DNA of 64,000 nucleotides from positions 248,001-312,000 of the forward strand of contig JASCOE010000003.1 of NCBI GenBank assembly GCA_029959285.1, given 5' to 3'. Under the pieces are notes generated by a model. It searched no databases. It was not told where the DNA came from and saw only the letters and a list, made by a program, of their open reading frames with translations. Both the position numbers and the translations under genes were made by a program. This stretch comes from Flavobacteriaceae bacterium PS02337 (GTDB taxonomy: Bacteria > Bacteroidota > Bacteroidia > Flavobacteriales > Flavobacteriaceae). Positions 1-10,300 of this stretch are shown in pieces (the stretch's first letter is position 1; each line of letters starts with the position of its first letter).

Positions 1-1
1 T

Positions 2-904
2 ATTAGCTGGAGCGATAAAATAAAAAGTAACATGAGTTACAATATTGGAATCAACTTTAGTTATAACAACAATGAAGTTAAAAAATATCCAGATCAAGGA
101 AATTTAGTTCCATCTAATAATACTACAAGAGTTGGATATTCATCTTTCAATCCTGTATGGGGATTTGAAACTTGGAAAGGAACATCAACAGGAGACGGTA
201 TTTTACGTACAGATGAGGATATTGCAAATTACTGGGCATATTTAACAGAACGTGCAACTGCAGTTGGTGGAGTGCCAAGATATTTCGATATCAACTCTGC
301 AGCAGGTATGAGAAAAGGATCTTTAGCGTATCAAGATGTTGCTGGACAACTTAATCCAGATGGTACTTTAGCTCCTGCAGACGGACAAATCATGAAAGAT
401 AATGATTATGTGAAATTAGCTAACAGCAGTAGAACTTATGGTTTTACAACAAACTTAGGGTTTAAATATGAGGGATTCTCTTTAAGAACTCAAATCGCAA
501 CTTCATGGGGAGGAGCTAATTTTGTAGACTTAGTAAATCAAGGTACATCATCTGCACACAATATGTGGTCTCGCGAAAGTTTTTGGAGCGATATGTATGG
601 TGATGATAATCCAAATGGAAAATATCCAAACGTAGCACAATGGGCATATATGTCTAGTCCATCAGATTTCTGGCAATTGAATACTTTCCGTTGTTTTGTT
701 AGAAACTTAAGTGTTAATTATGATATTCCTAAGAAAGTTTTTGCAGATACAAAAATCGCTGCTATCACATTGGGTATAACAGGTAATAACCTTTGGGATT
801 TATACAATCCTTATCCAGATCATTATAGAAACATGTATGATAATTCTTCTGTAAATTATCCTACACTTAGAACTTGGTCGCTTAATTTTAACGTATCATT
901 CTAA
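2..904 (+). CDS. SusC/RagA-like TonB-dependent transporter, C-terminal part (cut by window edge)
   Basis: The reading frame is open from the first bases of the window, so the Met codon at 32 is internal and only about the last 300 residues are present. The visible part is rich in alternating aromatic and polar stretches typical of an outer-membrane beta-barrel and ends in LRTWSLNFNVSF, a C-terminal Phe barrel signature. A SusD gene starts 19 bases downstream, the standard susC-susD order. By family it would import oligosaccharides across the outer membrane using TonB energy. The pectinase genes that follow suggest pectic oligosaccharides as cargo; this is inference. The plug, signal peptide and any STN domain lie outside the window. 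Confidence 0.93.
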   Translation: MSWSDKIKSNMSYNIGINFSYNNNEVKKYPDQGNLVPSNNTTRVGYSSFNPVWGFETWKGTSTGDGILRTDEDIANYWAYLTERATAVGGVPRYFDINSAAGMRKGSLAYQDVAGQLNPDGTLAPADGQIMKDNDYVKLANSSRTYGFTTNLGFKYEGFSLRTQIATSWGGANFVDLVNQGTSSAHNMWSRESFWSDMYGDDNPNGKYPNVAQWAYMSSPSDFWQLNTFRCFVRNLSVNYDIPKKVFADTKIAAITLGITGNNLWDLYNPYPDHYRNMYDNSSVNYPTLRTWSLNFNVSF

Positions 905-923
905 TCAAAATTAAAAAGAAATT

Positions 924-2897
924 ATGAAAACACCATTTAAATATATAACGCTATCACTATTGCTTGCTGTAGGTGCTGCTTCTTGTAGTGATGATTTTCT
1001 AAAAGATAAGAAAGGTTATGGTTTTTACGACGATACGTTTTACCAAACTCAAGAACGTGTTCAAGCCTACGTAGACAATCAATATTATGATTTTTATAGT
1101 GCTTTTAAGTCACCAACTGCAACTATTATCGGTTCTTATACAGATACAAACTCAAGATTGACAGAAGAGTTAGGTGGTACTCAGGACTTTATCAATCCGA
1201 ATAAAACAATTATCAATTCGGCAGATGCAAGTGGTTACTATGGAGCAAAATTAGCAACTAGTATTAATAACCATCCTTACAACAGAATTAGAGAGTGTAA
1301 TGCATTTTTAGAAGATGTAGATGTAAAAGGAGCAAATCTGGATAAAACATTTCGCGATCAGGCAAAAGGACAAATGTATTACATGCGTGCTATGCAGTAT
1401 TTTGATTTAATGCGTGTTTACGGAGGAGTGCCAATTGTTACAACTGTTCAGGCAGCTGCAGCAGATGATCCATCTATTCAAATTCCGAGAGCTAAACCTT
1501 CTGAAGTGGTAGCACAAATCGTAAAAGATTTAGACATGGCGGCAAGTTTATTGCCAGGAAACTGGGCTTCTGGAGCTTACGGACGTTTTACAAAAGGTGC
1601 TGCTATGGCACAAAAATCTAGAGTACTTTTAACATTTGCTAGTCCATTATTCAATAAAAATTGGGATGGATCAAATGAGCGTTGGGAAGCTGCTTTGAAA
1701 GCGGGATTAGAAGCAGAAGCTCAATTGTCTGCTGACGGTTACGGTTTATACGGAAGCACAGCAAAACAATGGGAGCAAATGTTTTTAATTGATAATGCAT
1801 TTTGTTCAGAAGCAATCACGGTACAACTTCTTGGATTTGGTCCAACACAATCAAATAATAACTCTTGGGAAAGAGGTATTCGTTTATTAAGTTTAGGTGG
1901 AACAGGAGGAGGAGTTGCTGCACCGAAAGAAATGATTGATTTGTTCCCAATGGCAGATGGTAAAAGACCAACCGCAGCAAATGGTTACAACGATTTTACT
2001 TTCTTCCTTAACAGAGATCCTAGATTCTACAGAACTTTTGCTTTCTCAGGTTCTAAATGGGGAAGTAAAGAAACGCCAAACAGCGTTCTTTGGGCTTACC
2101 GTTGGGTAGATGGTGCAAATAAAGCAGGTTTCTCAGATGGAAACACAGCAATATCAAGTCCAGCTTTTGTTAGAAAAATGACAAATATAGCAGCTAGTAA
2201 AGAAACAAATTTCCAATATTCTGGAACAGATATTTTTGAGTATCGTTATGCTGAGTTATTATTGAATATTGCAGAATGTTATGCTGCTTTAGGACAAACA
2301 AACAATACTTTAACTTATTTAGGAAAAATCAGAAATCGTGTTGGTATTCCTGCAGCAAACAATTACGGAATAGGAACATTATCAACTAAATACCAAGCTA
2401 TTGAAGCTGTTTTATACGAAAGAAGAGTTGAGTTAGCTTATGAAGGAAAACGTTTCTGGGATGTTCAAAGATGGATGTTATACGATAATGAAGCATTGCC
2501 TGGAGTTACAGGAGGTACAGTAAGTAAATTAGGTTTAACACCAATTAACGGAACAAAACGTACTGGTAACTTTTTACAATACAGAATTGCAACAACATCT
2601 GCAACAACAGATCCTTTGACTGCTGCTCGTGCAAGTATAGTTGCTGATCCAGATGCTACGAATTTCAACGCTCAGTTAACAACTTTGGCTACATTTTATA
2701 ACACCAACTTTATTCGTACAAATTTAGTTACGCCTATGGATAATTTTAATGGAGCAGCGGTTAATATTAAGTTCAATCCGAACTATTATATTAATGGACT
2801 TAACACTACAGCTTTAACTTCAAACCCTTGGTTGTTGCAAACTATCGGTTGGAATGATAACTTTGGTGGACTAGGAACATTCAATTACCAAGAATAG
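924..2897 (+). CDS. SusD/RagB-like surface glycan-binding lipoprotein
   Basis: A 657-residue protein that starts with a lipoprotein signal (hydrophobic residues 8-18, lipobox AASC with Cys21). The N-terminal part around residues 120-165 (RIRECNAFLEDV...QMYYMRAMQYFDLMRVYGGVP) is the SusD helical TPR-like core. The late segment YERRVELAYEGKRFWDVQRW is the second family hallmark. It is longer than the usual roughly 550 residues. SusD proteins sit on the outer surface as a lid on SusC and bind the glycan. It follows the SusC fragment by 19 bases and is followed by pectate lyases, so pectin or rhamnogalacturonan is the likely ligand (inference from context). Confidence 0.95.
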   Translation: MKTPFKYITLSLLLAVGAASCSDDFLKDKKGYGFYDDTFYQTQERVQAYVDNQYYDFYSAFKSPTATIIGSYTDTNSRLTEELGGTQDFINPNKTIINSADASGYYGAKLATSINNHPYNRIRECNAFLEDVDVKGANLDKTFRDQAKGQMYYMRAMQYFDLMRVYGGVPIVTTVQAAAADDPSIQIPRAKPSEVVAQIVKDLDMAASLLPGNWASGAYGRFTKGAAMAQKSRVLLTFASPLFNKNWDGSNERWEAALKAGLEAEAQLSADGYGLYGSTAKQWEQMFLIDNAFCSEAITVQLLGFGPTQSNNNSWERGIRLLSLGGTGGGVAAPKEMIDLFPMADGKRPTAANGYNDFTFFLNRDPRFYRTFAFSGSKWGSKETPNSVLWAYRWVDGANKAGFSDGNTAISSPAFVRKMTNIAASKETNFQYSGTDIFEYRYAELLLNIAECYAALGQTNNTLTYLGKIRNRVGIPAANNYGIGTLSTKYQAIEAVLYERRVELAYEGKRFWDVQRWMLYDNEALPGVTGGTVSKLGLTPINGTKRTGNFLQYRIATTSATTDPLTAARASIVADPDATNFNAQLTTLATFYNTNFIRTNLVTPMDNFNGAAVNIKFNPNYYINGLNTTALTSNPWLLQTIGWNDNFGGLGTFNYQE

Positions 2898-2931
2898 ATT
2901 TTAAATCAAAGAAATTATTATATAAAGCTTT

Positions 2932-2962
2932 TCACCTGTATTCGTCAAAAAGATACAGGTGA
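2932..2962 (+). terminator. Intercistronic hairpin after susD
   Basis: A perfect 10-bp stem (TCACCTGTAT with its reverse complement at 2953-2962) and an 11-base loop lie between susD and the first pectate lyase. There is only a weak T-rich tail, so it may be a partial terminator or an RNA-stabilising hairpin that sets susCD mRNA above the enzyme genes. Confidence 0.55.
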
Positions 2963-2998
2963 TTTGTTTAAAAAGAATTACCATAATTAAAAATTAAC

Positions 2999-4708
2999 AT
3001 GAAAAATTCCGCATTATTTATCGCTACGCTGCTTTTTTTGGGAAGTGCAAAATGTTTTGCCCAATATCCGAAGATAAGTCCAGAAGTTCAGGCTCAGGAA
3101 AAAGCAATTAAAGAAGAAGCTCAAAAACTTTCTGATGAAGCTTGGGAAAAAGCTTTAGTTGTTATTGAAGAAGAAGCAAAGCATGGAAAACCATATATTC
3201 CGTGGGCATCAAGACCAACAGATTTACCTCAAGCTGAAATTCCAGCTTTCCCAGGTGCTGAAGGTGGCGGAATGTATAGTTTTGGTGGACGTGGCGGAAA
3301 CGTTTATGTTGTAACAAGTTTAGAAGATCGCGGACCTGGAACTTTACGTGAAGCTTGCGAAAAAGGTGGAGCAAGAATTGTGGTATTTAATGTTTCAGGA
3401 ATTATCAGACTTAAAAGCCCGTTAATCATCCGTGCGCCTTACATTACAATTGCTGGACAGACAGCGCCAGGAGATGGAATTTGTGTTGCAGGAGAATCAA
3501 CTTGGATTGACACGCATGACGTAATTATCAGACATATGCGTTTTCGTAGAGGAGAAACTTTTGTTGGACGTAGAGACGACTCAATTGGAGGAAATCCTGT
3601 CGGAAACATTATCATTGATCACGTTTCAGCAACTTGGGGATTAGACGAAAACATGTCGATGTACAGACATATGTATAATCCTGGAGCAGGATATCCTGAA
3701 GTAAAAGTAGGAACAGTAAATATTACAATCCAAAACAGTTTATTTGGTGAAGCTTTAGATACTTACAATCATGCTTTCGGAAGTACTTTAGGTGGAGAAA
3801 ATTGCTCTTTCATGAGAAATATGTGGGCTAATAATGCTGGTAGAAACCCTTCTATTGGATGGAACGGGATTTTCAATTTTGTGAATAATGTGGTTTTCAA
3901 CTGGTACAACAGATCTACAGATGGTGGAGATTATACTGCTAATTATAACATTATCAACAACTTTTACAAACCGGGACCAGTTACAGATTTAACTCAGCCA
4001 ATTAGTTACAGAATTTTAAAACCAGAATCTGGAAGAAGCAAATTGCCTTATATGGTTTTCGGTAGAGCTTATGTAAACGGAAACGTTATCAATAATAACG
4101 AAAAAGTTACTAAAAACAACTGGGATGGCGGAATCCAAATTGAAAATAAAAAAGGAGAGTTAATGACTTACGACGAATCGAAAGTGTATTTCGATAAAAT
4201 GAAAGCAGACAAACCTTTTCCAATGCCTTGGTTCAATAAATTTATGACTGCTGAAGAATCTTATGAATTCGTTCTTAAAAACGTTGGAGCAACTTTACCA
4301 ATTAGGGATAAAGTAGACGAAAGAATAGTTAGAACGGTTAAAACTGGAGTTCCAGAATATGCTAAAGGTCTAGAGAAAAAAGAATTTTATCAGTTCGAAC
4401 ACAGACGTTTACCGATGGACTCTTATAAAAAAGGAATTATCACAGATATTTCTCAAGTTGGTGGATATCCAGATTACAAAGGAAAATCTTATGTAGATAC
4501 AGACAAAGATGGTTTGCCAGATGCATGGGAGAAAAAATACGGTTTAAATCCGAACGATCCATCTGATGCAAAAGGAGATTTAAATGGAGATGGTTATTCT
4601 AATATTGAAGATTATATTAATGGAGTAAATCCAGCTATAAAAGTAGATTGGAAAGATTTGAGTAATAACAAAGAAACTTTAGTTAGACCTCTATTAGATT
4701 TAAAATAG
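2999..4708 (+). CDS. Pectate lyase, PL1-type (first copy)
   Basis: A 569-residue secreted protein with a signal peptide ending near Ala-Gln22. The parallel beta-helix of polysaccharide lyase family 1 starts at FPGAEGGG (84-91). It continues through TSLEDRGPGTLREAC, an IAGQTAPGDGI strand and IIRHMRFRRGE, which form the Bacteroidota PL1 pattern. At about 500-544 there is an Asp/Asn-rich calcium-binding tail (DTDKDGLPDAWEKKYG and NGDGYSNIEDYING), resembling thrombospondin type 3 or dockerin loops. Family members cleave homogalacturonan by beta-elimination using calcium. It follows susD after a hairpin and is paralogous to the gene at 5522. No extra catalytic domain is seen. Confidence 0.9.
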   Translation: MKNSALFIATLLFLGSAKCFAQYPKISPEVQAQEKAIKEEAQKLSDEAWEKALVVIEEEAKHGKPYIPWASRPTDLPQAEIPAFPGAEGGGMYSFGGRGGNVYVVTSLEDRGPGTLREACEKGGARIVVFNVSGIIRLKSPLIIRAPYITIAGQTAPGDGICVAGESTWIDTHDVIIRHMRFRRGETFVGRRDDSIGGNPVGNIIIDHVSATWGLDENMSMYRHMYNPGAGYPEVKVGTVNITIQNSLFGEALDTYNHAFGSTLGGENCSFMRNMWANNAGRNPSIGWNGIFNFVNNVVFNWYNRSTDGGDYTANYNIINNFYKPGPVTDLTQPISYRILKPESGRSKLPYMVFGRAYVNGNVINNNEKVTKNNWDGGIQIENKKGELMTYDESKVYFDKMKADKPFPMPWFNKFMTAEESYEFVLKNVGATLPIRDKVDERIVRTVKTGVPEYAKGLEKKEFYQFEHRRLPMDSYKKGIITDISQVGGYPDYKGKSYVDTDKDGLPDAWEKKYGLNPNDPSDAKGDLNGDGYSNIEDYINGVNPAIKVDWKDLSNNKETLVRPLLDLK

Positions 4709-4716
4709 GAATAATT

Positions 4717-4759
4717 TTTGAAAACATTCTTGATAAATGAAAACAAGAATGTTTTCAAA
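4717..4759 (+). terminator. Long intercistronic hairpin after PL1
   Basis: A perfect 16-bp inverted repeat (TTTGAAAACATTCTTG at 4717-4732 against 4744-4759) with an 11-base A-rich loop, 8 bases after the PL1 stop. The strong stem could stop some transcripts or protect the upstream mRNA end. There is no clear T-run, so full termination is not assured. Confidence 0.6.
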
Positions 4760-4777
4760 TTCTAAAAAATAAAACAC

Positions 4778-5470
4778 ATGGCACTAAATAAATTAAATGT
4801 TGGCTTATTATCGTTGGTTTTTGCATTTTCAACTTTAAGTGCACAACAGCATTTGGATCCTGAATATGTTAAAGTTACAAATGAAAGAGCTGCAAAAATC
4901 GTTACCAAATTAGATTTAAAAAACGAAGCAAAAGAAAAAGCAGTTTCAAATATTATTGCACAGCAGTTTAGAGATTTAACTGAAATTCAGGATGGAAGAG
5001 ACGCTGAAATCAAAAAAGTAAAAGAAGACACTTCTTTAGCAAAAGAAAAACAAAACGAGAAAATTGACAAGTTAAAAGCAAAAGCAGACGAATCAATTGC
5101 AAAATTGCATAAATCTTACCTTAAAAAATTAGGTAAAGAATTATCAGAAGACAAAATTACTGAAGTTAAAGACGGAATGACTTATGGCGTGCTTCCTATT
5201 ACAGTTGCAGGTTATAATGACATGCTTCCAAATTTGACTGCAGAACAAAAAGATTACATTTATAAAGCTTTAGTAGAAGCGAGAGAACATGCAATGGATG
5301 GTGGTTCTTCTAAAGAAAAACACGGCTGGTTTGGTAAATACAAAGGAAGAATAAACAATTATTTATCTAAAGAAGGTTACGATCTAAACAAAGAAAGTGC
5401 TGACTGGCATAAGCGTGTTGAAGAAAGAGAAAAGAATAAAGCAAAAGATTCTACTTCAAAAAAAGAATAA
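4778..5470 (+). CDS. DUF3826-family secreted protein
   Basis: A 230-residue protein with a signal peptide (cleavage after LSAQ, about residue 23). The rest is highly charged and largely helical, rich in Lys/Glu. The segments HLDPEYVKVTNERAAKIV and, near the end, GWFGKYKGRINNYLSKEGYD are what I recognise as the DUF3826 pattern. No catalytic motif is visible and the biochemical role is unknown to me. It lies between two PL1 lyases in the same orientation, with gaps of about 70 and 50 bases, which suggests a helper role for pectin breakdown (inference), such as binding, scaffolding or folding. Confidence 0.8.
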   Translation: MALNKLNVGLLSLVFAFSTLSAQQHLDPEYVKVTNERAAKIVTKLDLKNEAKEKAVSNIIAQQFRDLTEIQDGRDAEIKKVKEDTSLAKEKQNEKIDKLKAKADESIAKLHKSYLKKLGKELSEDKITEVKDGMTYGVLPITVAGYNDMLPNLTAEQKDYIYKALVEAREHAMDGGSSKEKHGWFGKYKGRINNYLSKEGYDLNKESADWHKRVEEREKNKAKDSTSKKE

Positions 5471-5521
5471 AAGTCGCTTTAATTTTCCATCAAAAGCTAT
5501 TAAACCTTAGACCATCAATTC

Positions 5522-7228
5522 ATGCAAAATATTTCTCCCAACCGTATTCTAAAAAGAACATTATTGGCATTTTCATTTTGTTCCTTTTTTTCAGCTGCGT
5601 ACGCACAGTATCCAAATATTCCAAAACCTGTTCAAGAAAAAGCCGATGCTCTTTTAGCAGAAGAAGAAACAAGACTTGGCGAAATTTGGAAAGCTAATTA
5701 TCATATTATCAAAGAACAAGCTAGAGAAGGAAAACCTTATTTGCCTTGGGCTTCTTATCCTAAAGATTTTGTTCACGCCGATATTCCTGCTTTTCCAGGT
5801 GCTGAAGGCGGCGGAGCGTATAATCCAGGTGGTCGTGGCGGAAAAATATTTGTAGTTACGAGCTTGGAAGACAGCGGAAAAGGAACTTTTCGTGAAGCTT
5901 GTGAAGCAGTTGGAGCAAGAACAATTGTGTTTAATGTTTCAGGAATTATTCATTTAAAGAAAAGAATCAGCATGCGTGCGCCATACGTTACAATTGCCGG
6001 ACAAACTGCTCCTGGTGACGGAATTTGTATTGCTGGAGAAACTTTAGAAATTGATACACACGACGTAATTATCAGACACATGCGTTTCAGACGTGGTGAA
6101 ACTGAAGTAACAAGAAGAGATGATGCTTTGGGCGGAAACCCAATGGGAAATATCATTGTAGATCACTGCTCGGTAAGCTGGGGATTGGACGAAAATATTT
6201 CTTTATACAGACATCAATTTGCTGCGAATGCAAAATCTAAATTAGAAAAACTTCCTGCTTGTAATATTACGATTCAAAATACGATTTCATCAGAAGGTTT
6301 AGATACGTATAATCACGCTTTCGGAAGTACAATCGGCGGATTAAATAGTACGTTTATGCGCAATTTATGGGCAGACAATATTTCTAGAAATGCTTCTATC
6401 GGAATGTATGGCGACTTTAATTTTGTGAATAACGTAGTATTCAATTGGTGGAATCGTACTCTTGATGGAGGTGATTATCGTTCGATGCTGAACATCATCA
6501 ACAACTATTTCAAACCAGGACCAATTACGCCAGAAGATCAGCCAATTCGTTATAGAATCGTAAAACCAGAATCGGGTTATATCGAACCTAAACAATACGG
6601 AAGAGCGTATGTTTCGGGTAATTTTATGGTCGGATCTCCTGAAGTTACAGCAGATAACTGGAACGGCGGAATTCAATTAGAAAATCTTCCAGAAGCTGAA
6701 ACGGCAGCATTTTTAGCTGATATTAAAGTTCCTAAACCTTTCTCAATGCCTCCAATTACAATTATGAAAGCAGAGGAAGCATATGATTTTGTTTTAGCGA
6801 ATGTTGGAGCAACGATCCCAAAAAGGGATGCCGTTGACGAAAGAATTCTAAAACAAGTTAGAACTGGAAAAATTGAAGTTAAAGATGGTTTAGAAAATTC
6901 AATTGGAAAAGAATATATCAAAAGAAGATTACCAGCAGATTCATATAAAAAAGGAATTATAACACACCCAGATCAAGTAGGAGGTTATCCAAATTACAAA
7001 GGGAAAGCTTATAAAGATTCTGATAATGACGGAATTCCAGATGCTTGGGAAAAGAAATTTGGTTTAAATCCGAATGATGCTTCAGATGCTAATAAAGATG
7101 CGAACGGCGACGGATATACTAACATAGAGAAATATATTAACGGTATCGATCCAACGAGCAAAACAGATTGGACGAAAATCGAAAATAATACAGATACATT
7201 GGCTAAACTGAAATCATTATTGCAATAA
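5522..7228 (+). CDS. Pectate lyase, PL1-type (second copy)
   Basis: A 568-residue paralogue of the lyase at 2999, matching it along its whole length. It has a signal peptide to about Ala28, FPGAEGGG near residue 90, the TSLEDSGKGTFREAC and IAGQTAPGDGICIAGE strands, IIRHMRFRRGET, and the calcium-type tail DSDNDGIPDAWEKKFG from about 500. The copies differ most before the beta-helix and around residues 240-260, where substrate-facing loops are likely. Two lyases in one locus usually means different preferences for pectin length or methylation; here that is inference. The start at 5522 gives a normal n-region before the hydrophobic core. Confidence 0.9.
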   Translation: MQNISPNRILKRTLLAFSFCSFFSAAYAQYPNIPKPVQEKADALLAEEETRLGEIWKANYHIIKEQAREGKPYLPWASYPKDFVHADIPAFPGAEGGGAYNPGGRGGKIFVVTSLEDSGKGTFREACEAVGARTIVFNVSGIIHLKKRISMRAPYVTIAGQTAPGDGICIAGETLEIDTHDVIIRHMRFRRGETEVTRRDDALGGNPMGNIIVDHCSVSWGLDENISLYRHQFAANAKSKLEKLPACNITIQNTISSEGLDTYNHAFGSTIGGLNSTFMRNLWADNISRNASIGMYGDFNFVNNVVFNWWNRTLDGGDYRSMLNIINNYFKPGPITPEDQPIRYRIVKPESGYIEPKQYGRAYVSGNFMVGSPEVTADNWNGGIQLENLPEAETAAFLADIKVPKPFSMPPITIMKAEEAYDFVLANVGATIPKRDAVDERILKQVRTGKIEVKDGLENSIGKEYIKRRLPADSYKKGIITHPDQVGGYPNYKGKAYKDSDNDGIPDAWEKKFGLNPNDASDANKDANGDGYTNIEKYINGIDPTSKTDWTKIENNTDTLAKLKSLLQ

Positions 7229-7253
7229 TTCAGCATAAAGTATACACCCAAAG

Positions 7254-7344
7254 TTTGTCATTCCGAGGAACGAGGAATCACACTTGAAACTCCACAACAG
7301 TGCGTAAATCCCGCGTGAGATTTCTCCTTAGTCGAAATGACAAA
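7254..7344. repeat. Dispersed hairpin element, TTTGTCATTCC family
   Basis: TTTGTCATTCCGA at the left end pairs with TCGAAATGACAAA at the right end (one mismatch). The element fills most of the gap between the second PL1 stop and the next gene's ATG at 7354. Relatives lie at 12079, 26354, 34655 and, as a half copy, 53057. Confidence 0.85.
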
Positions 7345-7353
7345 ATTGTGGAA

Positions 7354-10300
7354 ATGCTTAACTTTAGAAAATTGAAAAATATACTAAAAGTGAATTTCAT
7401 TAAACAAAATATAATCCTTTGCTTCAAAAACACATTAGTAATAATGTGTTTTGCTATGTCTATATCTGGCACGATCACAGCCCAAAACAATTTCCCAGAC
7501 ATCGTTAAAACTAAAGAAGGAAAAGTTTCTTTCACAACAGACAATCAAGGAAATCAAATCCCTGATTTCTCTTTTGCAGGATATAGAAACTCTGAAGTTG
7601 CAATTCCAAATCTGGAAAACAAAATTTTTGTTTCTCAACAAGAAGAAGATGCAACGCAGAAAATTCAAAACGCAATTGATTATGTAAGTTCATTAAAACC
7701 AGATAAAACTGGTTTTCGAGGAGCAGTTTTGTTAGACAAAGGGACTTTCAAAATCAGCGGAACTTTATACATCAGAAAATCAGGAGTTGTTTTAAGAGGA
7801 AGCGGAAATTCTGAAAACGGAACCGTACTTTTAGGAACCGGATTAGAAAGAGAAGCTTTAATTAGAATTTTGGGTGAAAATGATAAAGTTTACAAAGATT
7901 CATTCGAATTTGCCAATGCTTATACACCACTTGGAACTCAGAAAATCCAATTAAAAAATACAGCAAAATTAAAAGTTGGCGATGAAATCGAGATCAGCAA
8001 ACCTTTAACTGACAATTTCATTAAAGAAGTAAACATGCAGGATTTCGGCGGAGAAACTTCTTGGATTGGCTGGAAAAAAGGAGATTGGACGACAACTTGG
8101 AATCGTGTTGTAACCAAATTAAACGGAAACGAAGTAACGGTAAACGCACCAATTACAATGTCTTTGAATGATGTTTTTGGAACTTCAAAAGTAACTGTTT
8201 ATTCATGGGGAGGAAGAATCGAAAATAATGGAGTTGAAAATATCTTAATAAAATCAACTTATAATGCTTCAAATTTAAAAGACGAAGAACATCGTTGGCA
8301 GGCAATCAGTATTGAAAACACTAGAAATGCTTGGGTAAAACAAGTTAATTTCAAACATTTTGCAGGCGGAGCTGTTACGGTTTTAAAAACAAGTCAGCAA
8401 GTTACGGTTGAAGATTGTATTGCAACTGAACCAATTTCAGAAATCGCATCGTTTAGAAGACATACTTTTTATACAGAAGGTCAACAGACACTTTTTCAGC
8501 GTTGTTATTCAGAATTTGGATATCATGATTTCGCTGTTGGCGGATTCGGAACAACAGGACCAAATGCTTTTGTACAATGCGAATCACATTTGCCATTCGA
8601 AAACAGTGGAGCAATTGGAAGCTGGGCAACAGGTGTTTTATTTGACATTGCCAATATCGACGGAAAAGCGCTAAGTTATAATAACAGAGAACAAGGAGGA
8701 AGAGGCGCTGGATGGACAGCAGCCAATTCTGTAATCTGGGAATCATCGGCATCAAAAGTAGAATGTTACAGCCCGCCAACAGCACAAAACTGGGCTTTTG
8801 GAGTTTGGGGACAATTTGGAGGAAACGGACATTGGAAAAACGTAAACGAACATATCAGTCCAAGAAGTTTATTCTACACACAATTAGAAGCGAGATTAGG
8901 AAAACTTCCTGTTCAGCCATTTATTTACGATTTAGGTTCAGAAGCTTCTTCAAGTCCGAGTGTAGAAGTAGCTGCAGAATTAACTAAAAATTCAGCAACA
9001 ACCGCAAAAAGTCTACAGGAGTTGATTGCAGAAGCTTCAAAAGCAAATCCGATTAACACTGACAGTAAAGGTTTAAAAAATGCAAACGATTTAAAAGTTG
9101 TTGCAAATAAAACAGTAAAATCAGCTTCTAAAGTAACAACAGAAAACGGTTGGTTAACTTTTGAAGGAAAAGTAATTGCCGGAAAAGAAACCAATGTAGC
9201 ATGGTGGAGAGGCGATTTAACTGATGATTTTGTAAACAAATCTACACCTCACATCACTCGTTTTGTTCCAGGAAGAACAGGAAACGGATTGACGGATAAA
9301 GTACAGGAAACGGTAGATTATTTGACTAAAAATAATATCGTTGCCTTAGAACACAATTACGGTTTATGGTACGACAGAAGAATGGACGACCACGAACGCG
9401 TACGCCGAGTTGATGACGATGTTTGGCCTCCGTTTTACGAACAGCCTTTCGCAAGAAGCGGAAAAGATTTCGCTTGGGATCATTTGAGCAAATACGATTT
9501 AACAAAATTCAACGATTGGTACTGGAACCGTTTAGCGCAGTTTGCAACGCTGGCAGAACCAAACGGACAATTGTTAATCAATCAGCAATATTTTCAGCAC
9601 AATATTTTAGAGGCTGGAGCACACTGGGCAAGTTCACCTTGGCGTTCTGCAAACAATATCAACAGCACAAGATTTCCAGAGCCACCGCCTTACGCAGGAG
9701 ACAAACGTATTTTTATGGCGGAACAGTTTTACGATATTACGAATCCTGAAAGAAGAAAATTACACGAAGGTTTCATTAGAAAATCATTCGAAAACTTTCA
9801 GGAAAATAGCAACGTAATCCAGTTAACAAGTGCCGAATATACAGGTCCGCTTCATTTTATGGAGTTTTGGTTAGACCAAGCTCAAAAATGGAAAGACGAA
9901 ACGGGCAAAAAAGGTTTAATTGGTTTAAGTGCTACAAAAGATGTTCAGGACGCTATTTTAAATGATGCTAAAAGAAATAAAACCGTAGATGTAATTGACA
10001 TTCGTTATTGGTATTACAAAGAAGACGGTTCGGCTTATGCACCGCAGGGAGGCGTAAATTTAGCACCAAGACAGCATGCCAGAAAATTAAAAACGGGAAA
10101 AGAAACCGATAATCAAGTGTATCGTGCCGTTCGTGAGTACAGAGAAAAATATCCTGAAAAAGTCATTTTATATTCAACAGATGGTTCTTCAAGATTTGGA
10201 TGGTCGGCTTTAATGGCCGGAGCTTCATTGCCAAACATTCCGAAAATCGAATTGCCTCAATTTTATTCCGCTTTAAGCGAAATGAAATTAGTTGACGGAA

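Noticed and set aside
7009-7251. Minus-strand reading frames opposite large genes, for example here, at 8453 and 53606
   Set aside because: They are antisense shadows of conserved + strand genes with no family resemblance.
7300-7353. Upstream GTG start of the beta-helix gene
   Set aside because: It lies in a dispersed repeat; ATG 7354 gives a proper signal peptide.
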